From: Ignavibacteriota bacterium | GTDB lineage: Bacteria; Bacteroidota; Ignavibacteria; Ignavibacteriales; Melioribacteraceae | Direction: 5' to 3' | DNA length: 64,000 nt | NCBI GenBank assembly: GCA_016708125.1 | Contig: JADJGF010000001.1 | Location: 186,001 to 250,000 of the forward strand | Position numbers and translations under genes: made by a program | Notes under the pieces: generated by a model | Seen by the model: the letters and a program-made list of their open reading frames with translations, nothing else | What the model was told of the DNA's origin: nothing | The model's database searches: none | Shown: positions 36,176 to 45,492 of the stretch, one piece after another | Numbering within the stretch: position 1 is the first letter of the stretch | How the letters are laid out: each line of letters starts with the position of its first letter

Positions 36176-37047
36176 TATTTTCCAAAAATTATCGCTGATG
36201 AAAAAATTTTAATGAAATCAATTTTACTTAATTTTGGTCTTTGATTTAACACATCATAATTTATATTTTCTAATTTATATAGAATTGCTTCGCCGCTTTT
36301 AATTGTAACTAAAATTTGCATGCGCAATCTAAATGGTAAAAAGTCTAATAATTTTCTTCCTTCTAAAAACATTTTTTTTGTTCGTTCAATTTGAAACTTC
36401 ATTAACTCAACAAATTGAATATTGTTACTCGAAGTATTTTGAAAATCATTTTCGCCAACTGAAAATTTTTTCATTTCATTTTGTGGGATATAAATTCTTC
36501 CTTTTTTAAAATCTATTGAAACATCTTGATAAAAGTTTGTTAATTGCAATGCAGTACAAATTAAATCGGAATATTTTTTAGCTTCTTTATTTCTTATTTC
36601 ATAAATTTCCAAAATTATTCTACCAACTGGATCAGCACTATTTTTGCAATAATTTAATAAATCATCAAAATCATTATATCTAAATTTTATCAAATCTTGT
36701 TTAAATGCTTTTATCAAATTAATAAAATTTTCTTTTGTTAAATTTTTTGAAATTATGGTATGATAAAAAACTTTCCAAAAATCATTTTTATAATTTTGAT
36801 TGAAAGACTGAATCAATTCATTTTCATATTTCTCAAGTTCAATTAGTTTTTTTTGATTGGAATGATTTCCTTCATCAGAAATATCATCAGCTTGCCGAGC
36901 AAATTGATAAACTACAGCAACATATTTTCTTAATTTTTTAGGAACGAAAAATGATAGTACGGGAAAATTTTCATAATGAGAATTAGTAAAATCAATTGCT
37001 TGATTGTAAAGAAGTGTTAATTCAGATTTTATAATTTGATCACTCAA
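36175..37047 (-). CDS. hpnC: Hydroxysqualene synthase HpnC (squalene/phytoene synthase family)
   Basis: The product is 290 aa. Family motifs are YQFARQADDISDEGNHS (first Asp-rich motif, near 50) and LTNFYQDVSIDFKKGRIYIP (second, near 165). In the HpnCDE route it converts presqualene diphosphate to hydroxysqualene. The apparent start is TTG at 37047. It is the first gene of the hpnCDE operon and lies 34 bp downstream of the tRNA-Leu gene on the same strand. No squalene-hopene cyclase gene is in the window. Confidence 0.85.
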   Translation of the reverse strand: MSDQIIKSELTLLYNQAIDFTNSHYENFPVLSFFVPKKLRKYVAVVYQFARQADDISDEGNHSNQKKLIELEKYENELIQSFNQNYKNDFWKVFYHTIISKNLTKENFINLIKAFKQDLIKFRYNDFDDLLNYCKNSADPVGRIILEIYEIRNKEAKKYSDLICTALQLTNFYQDVSIDFKKGRIYIPQNEMKKFSVGENDFQNTSSNNIQFVELMKFQIERTKKMFLEGRKLLDFLPFRLRMQILVTIKSGEAILYKLENINYDVLNQRPKLSKIDFIKIFSSAIIFGK

Positions 37048-37081
37048 TAATAATTAACCAGACCAATTCTAAGTTTTTTAG

Positions 37082-37165
37082 TGCCCGAAACAGGACTCGA
37101 ACCTGCACAGGATTTCTCCCACTAGGACCTGAACCTAGCGCGTATACCAATTTCGCCATCCGGGC
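37082..37165 (-). tRNA. tRNA-Leu (anticodon CAG)
   Basis: The gene is 84 nt with a full cloverleaf. The acceptor GCCCGGA pairs with a TTTCGGGC end (one G-U). The anticodon stem CTAGG/CCTAG encloses loop TTCAGGT, giving anticodon CAG. A long variable arm (class II) and T-loop GTTCGAGTC are present. The 3' CCA is not encoded (A73 is followed by CTA). It lies between the PBP1A gene and hpnC. Confidence 0.95.
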
Positions 37166-37282
37166 TTATTTTAATCAAACCTTTTAAAAATCTTTCCCAA
37201 TTCCAGATTTTAAATATTTATCTCTTACAGATTTTAAAATTTTATTAAAAAAATATTCGAATCCTTTCTATAAAACATTTTA

Positions 37283-39568
37283 TCATTCATCAATTTCTTG
37301 AGCTTCGTATGATAAACTATCAGGTTTATAAAATTTTGTATAAAGGTTAACTTTATTATCCCTACCTTTTATAAACGGCATTGGAATATCTTTAAGATTT
37401 ATATAATCAATAACTTCGCCGGTTGAACAATCATTTGAGTATAATCTAGGATTTCCGAATTGATAAATAGATTCTTTACAAAATTTTACAGATGTAATAT
37501 TTCCACTTTCCGGAAATGGAAATGATTGAAACGGAAAATCAAGCTGACTATAAACTTCGCGCATAAAATTTGACCAAATTGGGTTTGCTGCTTGTGAACC
37601 TTGTCCGTATTTTCCGGTAAATGAAATTCTTCTATCATCAAACCCAACCCAAACGCCCGCAGCTAATTGAGGAGTAAAACCCATAAACCATGCATCTGCA
37701 TAATCTTGAGTTGTTCCGGTTTTTCCGGCTGCCGGTCGGTAAAATTTATGAATTGACCTTGTTCTAGTGCCAGTTCCTTCATTCATAACAGTTTCAAGCA
37801 TATTTGTAATTAAGAATGTTGTTTCTGCTGATAATGCTTCTTTTGAACTATGCATAAATTGATCAATAATAATTCCATCTTTATCTTCAATTTTTAGAAT
37901 TGAAATCGGCTCATTATATATTCCATTATTTGCTAAAGTTGCATATGCTGAAGTTAATTCAATAAGCGTAACTTCAGACGTTCCCAAAGAAATTGATGGC
38001 ACTAAATTTAATTTTGTTTTTATTCCCAATTTACTTGCTAATCTTCCAACTTGCCAAAGTTCAACGTGTCCTTCAATAATCAACCTTGCACTAATAAGAT
38101 TTTCCGAAGTTCTTATTCCGTCACGCAATGTCATAAATCCGCCGGTCGAATTATCAAAATTGTGCGGGTTCCATCCTCCGTAATTAAACTCTTGATTTAT
38201 AATTGGGAATGCGGGATATAATCCATTTTCTAATGCGGCTGTGTAAACAATTGGTTTAAATGACGATCCCGGTTGTCTTTTAGTTTGCGTTGCGTGATTT
38301 ATTCCATAACTAAAATCTTGATTCTTCCCGCCAATCATTGCTCTGATTTCACCGTTCGTCGCATCTAAACATACAAATCCAACTTCAATTGTTTGTGCTA
38401 AGGTTTTAACAGAATCAATAAATTTCTTCGAGTTTTTCAAAGATCTTAGAATTCTTTTCTTTTCTTCTCCTTTAGCCATTTGATAATTTCTATCATTTCT
38501 AATTGCTTTATTAACAAGATCATCCAGTGTTGATTTATTATTTGACCAATTCCAATTTTTATCAAATAATTTTTGATAACTACTTAAATGCTCGGCGGCG
38601 GCTTTGTTAGCTATTTTTTGCATTTTATAGTTTACAGTTGTATAAATTTTTAATCCATCTTCATAAAGATTATATCCGTATTTATCTGCCATTACCTCAA
38701 GTTGTTTTCTTACATATTCAACAAAATGAGGCGCAATAGAGCTTTGCATTCCATCATTTAAATTTTCTGCTGTAAGTTTTAATGGAATATTTTTCAAAGA
38801 TTCATACTCTTCTTCGGAAATTAATCCATTATCCATCATATTATAAAGAACGACATTTCTGCGCATTAAAGCATTTTCCGGGCGGCGAATTGGATTATAA
38901 TATACATGCGATTTTAGCAATCCAATAAAAACTGCAGCTTCCGGAAGCGTAAGTTCTTTTGCACTTTTCCCAAAATAATTTTGTGTTGCCATCTCAATTC
39001 CATAGGCTCTATTTCCAAAGAATGAATTATTGAGATACATTTGCAAAATTTCTTTTTTTGTATAAGTCTGTTCAATTTGAATTGCGGTGAACCATTCTCT
39101 AATTTTTCTTACACCGGTTTGAAATAAATTTTCGCGGGCAACTTTAAGATCATATAAATTTTTTGCTAACTGCTGTGTAATTGTACTTGCGCCTTCCTTT
39201 TTTCCAAGGAAAACAGTTTTGAACATTGCCTTGATAAATCTTCCTAAATCAACTCCCCAATGATCATAAAATTTTCTATCTTCGGTTGAAATTAAAGCAT
39301 CAACTACAAATGAGGGAATACTATCAATACTAATTTCTCGTCTGTTTTCTCTATAATATTGACCAATAAATTCATTATCGAGACTAATTACATTACTCGC
39401 TAAACTTTGCTTTGGATTTTCAAGCTGATCCAACGAAGGTAAGCCCGAAACAATATGACTGTAAAATAAATATCCGAGCAGAAGAAATACAAATAAAAAT
39501 CCTATTCCAATTGTATATATAAGCTGTTTATTTTTTACGTTTATAAATCCTTTTTTCTTTTTTGCCAT
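37283..39568 (-). CDS. Class A penicillin-binding protein (PBP1A family)
   Basis: A 761-aa bifunctional peptidoglycan synthase. One N-terminal membrane helix (about 15-37) is followed by a GT51 transglycosylase domain with STEDRKFYDHWGVD (catalytic Glu96) and GASTITQQLAKNLY. The transpeptidase domain has PGSSFKPIVYTAALE (SxxK Ser near 437), SENLISARL (SxN) and GKTGTTQDYADAWFMGF (KTG). The ATG overlaps the LpxH-like gene's stop by one base (TAATG). Full length. Confidence 0.93.
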   Translation of the reverse strand: MAKKKKGFINVKNKQLIYTIGIGFLFVFLLLGYLFYSHIVSGLPSLDQLENPKQSLASNVISLDNEFIGQYYRENRREISIDSIPSFVVDALISTEDRKFYDHWGVDLGRFIKAMFKTVFLGKKEGASTITQQLAKNLYDLKVARENLFQTGVRKIREWFTAIQIEQTYTKKEILQMYLNNSFFGNRAYGIEMATQNYFGKSAKELTLPEAAVFIGLLKSHVYYNPIRRPENALMRRNVVLYNMMDNGLISEEEYESLKNIPLKLTAENLNDGMQSSIAPHFVEYVRKQLEVMADKYGYNLYEDGLKIYTTVNYKMQKIANKAAAEHLSSYQKLFDKNWNWSNNKSTLDDLVNKAIRNDRNYQMAKGEEKKRILRSLKNSKKFIDSVKTLAQTIEVGFVCLDATNGEIRAMIGGKNQDFSYGINHATQTKRQPGSSFKPIVYTAALENGLYPAFPIINQEFNYGGWNPHNFDNSTGGFMTLRDGIRTSENLISARLIIEGHVELWQVGRLASKLGIKTKLNLVPSISLGTSEVTLIELTSAYATLANNGIYNEPISILKIEDKDGIIIDQFMHSSKEALSAETTFLITNMLETVMNEGTGTRTRSIHKFYRPAAGKTGTTQDYADAWFMGFTPQLAAGVWVGFDDRRISFTGKYGQGSQAANPIWSNFMREVYSQLDFPFQSFPFPESGNITSVKFCKESIYQFGNPRLYSNDCSTGEVIDYINLKDIPMPFIKGRDNKVNLYTKFYKPDSLSYEAQEIDE

Positions 39569-40290
39569 TAACTATTCCATTCAATAATCTCAAAATTTTG
39601 ATTTTTATAAATTCCGTAACATGGTTTATCCAGCCAAGTTCCTAAATTTATGTATTGCCCATTTTTGTAAATAACATTTTTCTGCTCATGCGAATGTCCG
39701 AATAAAACATAATCATATCCGTCATCAATAATTTTCTGAGCGGTTTTTAATAATCCATCAATTTCACCATAGGATTTTTGAGTTGTATAATTTCTGCTTG
39801 TTTTACTAGATGAACTTGCAAGCCAAATTCCTAAATCCGGGTGAATCAGTGAATATAATTTCTGAACATTTTTATTTCTTAAAACTTTTTTCAGAATTTT
39901 ATAACCCAAATCATTTTCAACCAAACCATCGCCATGAGCAAGAAAAAATTTTTTATCATCAATTTCAATTTTCAATTCATTTTCATAAAGTTTAACACCT
40001 AATTCTTTCTCAAAAAAATCTCTGTGCATAAAATCGTGATTGCCGATTAAATAATGAACTTTTATTCCGGATTCAACCAAATCAGAAATTGCAGTTAAAG
40101 TTCTAAAATATCCTTTTTGAATTACGCGTCTGTATTCAAACCAATAATCAAAAAGATCGCCCAAAATGAAAAATTGGTCACACTCATTTTTTGCGAATTG
40201 CAAAAATTCAACGAATTTCTTTTCTCTTAATTTTTCAGCTTCGCGAGAAAGTAATCCAAAATGTAAATCAGAAATAAATATTGATGCCAA
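39568..40290 (-). CDS. UDP-2,3-diacylglucosamine pyrophosphohydrolase-like phosphoesterase (LpxH family)
   Basis: A 240-aa calcineurin-like metallophosphoesterase with all five metal motifs: SDLHFGLL at the N-terminus, LGDLFDYWFEY, IGNHDFMH, FLAHGDGL and FGHSHEQK. The FDYWFEY aromatic patch and size match LpxH-type enzymes that release lipid X in lipid A synthesis; other phosphodiesterases cannot be excluded. The start is probably TTG. It is coupled to the downstream PBP1A gene by a TAATG overlap, suggesting a shared envelope role. Confidence 0.8.
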   Translation of the reverse strand: MASIFISDLHFGLLSREAEKLREKKFVEFLQFAKNECDQFFILGDLFDYWFEYRRVIQKGYFRTLTAISDLVESGIKVHYLIGNHDFMHRDFFEKELGVKLYENELKIEIDDKKFFLAHGDGLVENDLGYKILKKVLRNKNVQKLYSLIHPDLGIWLASSSSKTSRNYTTQKSYGEIDGLLKTAQKIIDDGYDYVLFGHSHEQKNVIYKNGQYINLGTWLDKPCYGIYKNQNFEIIEWNS

Positions 40291-40354
40291 TTAAATCTCT
40301 AATATTTTCAGAACTTAAATTTAACACTTTTTATTCATCTAATTTCTTAGAAAA

Positions 40355-42064
40355 TTATTTTTCTTTTAAAATTTGCGCAGATCGGAAAGCCAGCCATCCG
40401 TTTGGATCAAGTACCAAATCTTTAACTTTTTTATCAAAATTAAATTTGAAAGCATTTTGTCTTTTCTTTATAAAAATATTTTCTATTTTGCTTGAATCAT
40501 TTTCAAATTGGAATTTTATTTCAAGCGGAAAACGATATTCTTCATAACCTTTTTGAACTTGATTAACTTTTAACAAAATTTCATTTGTATTGTTTCCTTC
40601 GGGTGAAAAAGAATATTCAATTTCAATTAATCCATTTCCCTTAAAAATCCACTGATCAAAAAATTTTGTTAAATCATTTTTGCTGAAACTTTGCGCAAGT
40701 TTTATAAAGTCGTTAGTTGAAGCATTTTTATATTTAAATGATTCATAATATTTTTTGAGAAGTTTGAAGAAATTTTCATCACCAATTTCTTTTCGTAGCA
40801 TGTGCAAGACCCATGCACCTTTGTTGTAAATAATTCTATCAAATAAATTTTCGGGATTATACAAAGTTGTTCCGTTAAAATCAGTCAAAAAAGATTTCAT
40901 TGTAGATTGAAGTGAGCTAAACCCGCTTCCGTTTTCCCAATATAAAGCTTCAGAATAAGTCGAAAATCCTTCATTCAACCAAATATCTTTCCAGCTTGAT
41001 AATGTTACTGCATTTCCCCACCATTGATGCGCAAGTTCGTGGACTAATAAATCTGTAAAAAATTGTGAACCACTTATAAAATTTTTTCCGACACCGGTAA
41101 TTGTTTGATTTTCCATTGCGCCGAAACTCCACATAAATTCTGCAACTCCGTATTTTTCATTTATGAAAGGATATTCGCCGAAAGTTTGCGAGAAAAATTT
41201 TATTGCTTTTGGATGAATGCTGAAATCTTTTTTTGACTTTTCTAAATCTTCCGGAAAAACAAAATATTCAATTTTCATCGAATCGTTTTGCTCATTCACA
41301 TAATAATCAGAAAATAATTTATACTTTGAAGCGGCAAAGAAAATTAAATATGTCGCAATTGGGTATTTTGTTTCCCAATGAAAAGTTTTTTTACCTTTTT
41401 CTGATTTAACACTTTTTAGAATTCCATTTGAAACGGCTGTTAAAGCTGAATCGCAAGTAATATTTACATCGGCAAAAACTTTGTCAGATGGCGAATCATT
41501 GCATGGAAACCAAGTTGACGCATAAATCGGTTCGTTCAAAGTGTAAATTACCGGATCAATATTATTTTTTGCAAATCTGAAGGAACCAAATCCCAAACTT
41601 TTGGGAGTTCCGGAATATTTTATTTTTAGCTGAAATGTATCAATCAAACTTTGATTTGTTGAAATAATAATTTTATTATCATCATACAAATAACTTGCAG
41701 ATTTGTTGTTCAACTCCACTTTTGAAACATCAAAATTATCATGAAAATTCAATTCAATTTTATCCAGATTTTTACTTCTTGAAATTCCCGTAATTATTGT
41801 TGTTCCAAAGATTTCTTCTTTTTCTGGAAAAAGTTCCAAATCAATATTGTAATGTAAAATATCAAGTTTTTTTTGATTTGATGAAATATAATCTTCAATA
41901 TTAGAAATTTGCGAAGGATTAAATCTAAAACCGTTTTCTACAAATGTAATTCCATCTTCCGTAGAAATATTAAAATTTTGTTTTATAATAAATATAAAAG
42001 CGACAACACTTATAAAAAATAAGGTTGAACATCCAAAAAAGAAATATTTTTTCTTGACTTTCAT
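40355..42064 (-). CDS. M1 family metallopeptidase, membrane-anchored or exported
   Basis: About 569 aa from ATG at 42064; the frame also opens at a TTG 6 nt earlier. An N-terminal hydrophobic segment (about 6-28) anchors or exports it. The gluzincin site is complete: GAMENQTITG (exopeptidase motif near 316), HELAHQWWGN (zinc-binding, near 342) and the third ligand in WLNEGFSTYSEALYWE. It lacks the long C-terminal ARM domain of PepN and ends shortly after a helical segment, as do many Bacteroidota-type M1 enzymes. It is divergent from glgC. Confidence 0.9.
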   Translation of the reverse strand: MKVKKKYFFFGCSTLFFISVVAFIFIIKQNFNISTEDGITFVENGFRFNPSQISNIEDYISSNQKKLDILHYNIDLELFPEKEEIFGTTIITGISRSKNLDKIELNFHDNFDVSKVELNNKSASYLYDDNKIIISTNQSLIDTFQLKIKYSGTPKSLGFGSFRFAKNNIDPVIYTLNEPIYASTWFPCNDSPSDKVFADVNITCDSALTAVSNGILKSVKSEKGKKTFHWETKYPIATYLIFFAASKYKLFSDYYVNEQNDSMKIEYFVFPEDLEKSKKDFSIHPKAIKFFSQTFGEYPFINEKYGVAEFMWSFGAMENQTITGVGKNFISGSQFFTDLLVHELAHQWWGNAVTLSSWKDIWLNEGFSTYSEALYWENGSGFSSLQSTMKSFLTDFNGTTLYNPENLFDRIIYNKGAWVLHMLRKEIGDENFFKLLKKYYESFKYKNASTNDFIKLAQSFSKNDLTKFFDQWIFKGNGLIEIEYSFSPEGNNTNEILLKVNQVQKGYEEYRFPLEIKFQFENDSSKIENIFIKKRQNAFKFNFDKKVKDLVLDPNGWLAFRSAQILKEK

Positions 42065-42171
42065 CGGCAAAAAAAGTAATTAGTGAACTAAAACAGAGTA
42101 TATTTTTCCACAAATTTCAAATGACAATTCAATAATAGTAAATATATTTTGTAAAATAAAAAGAGCTCACT

Positions 42172-43407
42172 ATGGCATTTACAGGTTCAGCACTTCAAAG
42201 AGAAACATTAACAATGATTTTAGCCGGCGGACAAGGTGAAAGACTTCATCCGTTAACCGGTATGCGTACAAAACCTTCTGTTCCTTTCGGCGGGAAATAC
42301 AGAATAATTGATTTTGCTTTATCAAATTGTTTGAACTCCGGCTTACGAAAAATTTATGTTCTAACTCAGTATAAATCTGATTCGTTAAATCAGCATTTAT
42401 ATGAAGCTTGGAATATTTTTAATCCGGAACTTGGAGAATTTATTTATTCAATTCCACCGCAGAAAAAAACCGGAAATGAATGGTACCAAGGTACTGCTGA
42501 TGCAATTTATCAAAATTTAAACTTAATGCGGCAAAGAGATTATACTTGGTGTTTGGTTCTTGGCGGCGATCATATTTATAAGATGGATTATATGAAAATG
42601 CTCCAATACCACATTGAGAAAAAAGCTGATCTTTCCATCGCAAATATTATTACACACAAAGAAGATGCAACTCGTTTTGGAATTATTGAAATTGATGAAG
42701 ATTACAACGTAAAATCTTTCATCGAAAAACCGGCTGACCCGCCCGAAATTCCTGGCAAACCCGGATTCTCTTTTGCAAATATGGGAATTTATATTTTTAA
42801 TGTGAAAGCATTAACCGATGTTTTAGAAGAACTTGTTGATCAGAATACTGCTAATTTAGATTTTGGAAAACATGTAATTCCTTTAATGGTTGAAAAACAT
42901 TATAAAGTTCGCGCATTTAGATTTGAAGATGAAAATAATCCGGACAAGCCTTATTGGGTTGATGTTGGTACTATTGAAAGTTATTACAAAGCAAGCATGG
43001 ATTTGCTAAGTGTAAATCCCGATTTTAATTTATACGATTCAAATTGGCCTTTGCGCACAATGCAGAGACAAATGCCGCCGGCAAAAACACTTTCGCATGA
43101 AGGTGAAAGAGTTGGAAGAGCAATAAATTCGCTTGTTACAGATGGAACAATTATTTCCGGCGGATTGGTGGAAAGATCCATTATTGGTCCAAATGTAAAA
43201 GTTAACAGTTACACTTATATTACGGATTCTATAATAATGGATAACTGTAATATTGGAAGACATACAAAAATTCGCCGAGCAATTATTGATAAAAATGTTC
43301 ATGTTCCGGAAAGAGAAGAAATTGGTTTTGATCCGGATATTGATAGAAAACGATTTACAGTTTCTGAAACCGGCATTGTTGTTATTCCAAAAAATTATAA
43401 ATTCTAA
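42172..43407 (+). CDS. glgC: Glucose-1-phosphate adenylyltransferase
   Basis: A 411-aa enzyme making ADP-glucose for glycogen. The nucleotidyltransferase signature LAGGQGERLHPLTGMRTKPS and PFGGKYRIIDFALSNC is at the N-terminus; EWYQGTADAIYQN, LGGDHIYKMDYMKML and IEKPADPP follow. The C-terminal left-handed beta-helix (VKVNSYTYITDSIIMDNCNI) is typical. Full length. It is followed by its own terminator and then uvrC. Confidence 0.95.
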   Translation: MAFTGSALQRETLTMILAGGQGERLHPLTGMRTKPSVPFGGKYRIIDFALSNCLNSGLRKIYVLTQYKSDSLNQHLYEAWNIFNPELGEFIYSIPPQKKTGNEWYQGTADAIYQNLNLMRQRDYTWCLVLGGDHIYKMDYMKMLQYHIEKKADLSIANIITHKEDATRFGIIEIDEDYNVKSFIEKPADPPEIPGKPGFSFANMGIYIFNVKALTDVLEELVDQNTANLDFGKHVIPLMVEKHYKVRAFRFEDENNPDKPYWVDVGTIESYYKASMDLLSVNPDFNLYDSNWPLRTMQRQMPPAKTLSHEGERVGRAINSLVTDGTIISGGLVERSIIGPNVKVNSYTYITDSIIMDNCNIGRHTKIRRAIIDKNVHVPEREEIGFDPDIDRKRFTVSETGIVVIPKNYKF

Positions 43408-43437
43408 GATTACGTTTCATTAATAAAAATTTTAAAT

Positions 43438-43473
43438 TGCGAATAGTTTGAAAAAATTATTCGCATTTTTTTT
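43438..43473 (+). terminator. Rho-independent terminator after glgC
   Basis: An 8-bp stem (TGCGAATA at 43438-43445 with 43458-43465), a 12-nt loop and eight T residues lie 30 bp after the glgC stop and just before uvrC. Confidence 0.85.
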
Positions 43474-43481
43474 GCAATGAT

Positions 43482-45314
43482 ATGAATACCGAATTAAAAA
43501 ATAAAATTTCTGCAATTCCTTCACTTCCCGGAGTTTACCAATTTTTTAATAATGAAGGAAAAATTATTTATATCGGAAAAGCAATAAACTTACGCAGCCG
43601 AGTTCAATCATATTTTAGAACAAAAGTAGATTCGCCCAAAACACAAGCGCTTGTAAGCAAAGTTGAAAATTTTGATATTATTGCGACAGAAAACGAAATT
43701 GAAGCTTTGGTTCTTGAAAATAATTTAATTAAAAAACACAAACCTCGTTATAACGTAAATTTAAAAGACGATAAATCTTATCCATACATAAAAGTTACGA
43801 AAGAACCTTTCCCTCAAGTTTATCCAACAAGAGATATAGTACAAGACGGATCAAAATATTTTGGTCCTTATACAGATGTAAAAAGTATGAAAAATTCTTT
43901 GAGAATGATTAATAAATTATTCAAAATAAGAAGTTGTTCGTATTTCATTGATCAAAATGTAATCGATCAAAAAAAGATAAAAGTTTGTTTGGATTTTCAC
44001 ATAAAGAAATGCGATGGACCATGCGAAGGTTTAGTTTCTGAAGAATCATATTCTAAAATGGTTAATCAAGTTGTAAAAGTTTTGCGAGGAAAAACTTCGG
44101 ATTTAATTGATGAATTAAAATCAGAAATGCGTGAAGTTAGTTCAAAATTACAATTTGAAAAAGCCGCGGAAATTAGAGATAAAATTGAGCAATTAAAAGT
44201 TTATTCGGAAAGACAAAAAATTGTTACAAATGATTTTGATGATAAAGATATTATTGCTTTGGCAATTGAAGCAAAAGATGTTGCTTGCACAATTTTAAAT
44301 ATTCGTTCCGGAAGATTGGTTGGTAAAAGACAGCTAAAATTAAGTGTAGAAGTTGATGAAGAACTTGAAAAAATCTACAGTTCTGCAATTAAATTTTATT
44401 ACGGCGAATATGTTGAAATTCCCAAAACAATTATTCTTGAAATTTTACCAGATGACGATAAAGCTTTGCTGGATTGGCTCAACTCCAAATCTGAAAAAAA
44501 AGTAAATTTTGTAATTCCAAAAATTCAGAGCGAAGCAAAATCGCTTTTAACAATGTGTAAACAAAATGCAATTTTGCAACTGAAAGATATTCAACTTCAG
44601 AAAATGAAAAAGGATGGAAATTTACCTTATGTTTTATCTTCGTTAAAAAGAGATTTGCGATTGAATGATCTTCCAAGAAAAATTGAATGTTTCGATATTT
44701 CAAATCTTCAAGGAACTGATACGGTTGCAAGCATGGTCGTTTTTGTTGATGGAAAACCTAAAAAATCTTTGTACAGAAAATACATTATTAAATCTGTTGA
44801 AGGTCCAAATGATTTTGCGAGTATGCAAGAAGTAATCGAAAGACGCTACTCAAAATTAATTGAAGAAAATGAACCGCTTCCGGATTTAATTATGGTTGAT
44901 GGTGGTAAAGGTCAGCTTTCAAGCGCGGTGGAAATTTTGGATAAACTTGGAATTAAAAAATATCAAATTATTGGCTTGGCAAAAAGATTAGAAGAAGTAT
45001 TTTTTCCGGGAATTTCCGAAGCACAATCAATTCCTAAAACTTCATCAAGTTTAAAATTATTGCAGCATTTACGAGATGAAGCTCACAGATTCGCAATAAC
45101 ATTTCACAGACAAAGAAGAGATAATAGAACACTCCAAACTGAATTAACTGAAATAAAAGGAATTGGGAAAAAAGTTGCTGAAAAATTATTAACAAATTTT
45201 AATAGCATAAATGATATCAAATCCGCAAGTGAAGAAGATTTATCAAAAATAATTGGAAAAACAAAAGCAAAGATAGTTATTGAATTTTACACACATTCTG
45301 AAGAAAATATTTAA
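43482..45314 (+). CDS. uvrC: Excinuclease ABC subunit C
   Basis: The 610-aa nuclease of nucleotide excision repair. The GIY-YIG domain is at the N-terminus (LPGVYQFFNNEGKIIYIGKA), and KVCLDFHIKKCDGPC is its Cys-rich link. A UVR motif (LQFEKAAEIRDKIEQL near 225), the RNase H-like UvrC domain (IECFDISNLQGTDTVASMV, IMVDGGKGQLS) and C-terminal helix-hairpin-helix repeats (LTEIKGIGKKVAEKLL) follow. Length is normal. Confidence 0.96.
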   Translation: MNTELKNKISAIPSLPGVYQFFNNEGKIIYIGKAINLRSRVQSYFRTKVDSPKTQALVSKVENFDIIATENEIEALVLENNLIKKHKPRYNVNLKDDKSYPYIKVTKEPFPQVYPTRDIVQDGSKYFGPYTDVKSMKNSLRMINKLFKIRSCSYFIDQNVIDQKKIKVCLDFHIKKCDGPCEGLVSEESYSKMVNQVVKVLRGKTSDLIDELKSEMREVSSKLQFEKAAEIRDKIEQLKVYSERQKIVTNDFDDKDIIALAIEAKDVACTILNIRSGRLVGKRQLKLSVEVDEELEKIYSSAIKFYYGEYVEIPKTIILEILPDDDKALLDWLNSKSEKKVNFVIPKIQSEAKSLLTMCKQNAILQLKDIQLQKMKKDGNLPYVLSSLKRDLRLNDLPRKIECFDISNLQGTDTVASMVVFVDGKPKKSLYRKYIIKSVEGPNDFASMQEVIERRYSKLIEENEPLPDLIMVDGGKGQLSSAVEILDKLGIKKYQIIGLAKRLEEVFFPGISEAQSIPKTSSSLKLLQHLRDEAHRFAITFHRQRRDNRTLQTELTEIKGIGKKVAEKLLTNFNSINDIKSASEEDLSKIIGKTKAKIVIEFYTHSEENI

Positions 45315-45380
45315 TTTTTTTCAATAAATAAATTACTCATCATTCAATCAAAAGTAATGTCGATATTTTTGACCTTAAAA

Positions 45381-45415
45381 TTTGATTGTCAATAATACAA
45401 ATTTATCTTACTTTA
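45381..45415 (+). promoter_or_regulatory. Candidate Bacteroidota-type promoter for the gene at 45493
   Basis: TTTG at 45381-45384 is separated by 19 nt from TATCTTAC at 45404-45411, approximating the TTTG-N19-TAnnTTTG pattern of Bacteroidota sigma-A promoters. The -7 element is imperfect. The surrounding 13-mer is repeated upstream of the gene at 7457. Confidence 0.35.
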
Positions 45416-45492
45416 GACTTAAACAAAATTACTTTTTTTGTATTGAAATCTTGAAATTATATTCGACCAAAAATAAAATATGAGTTTATCCA

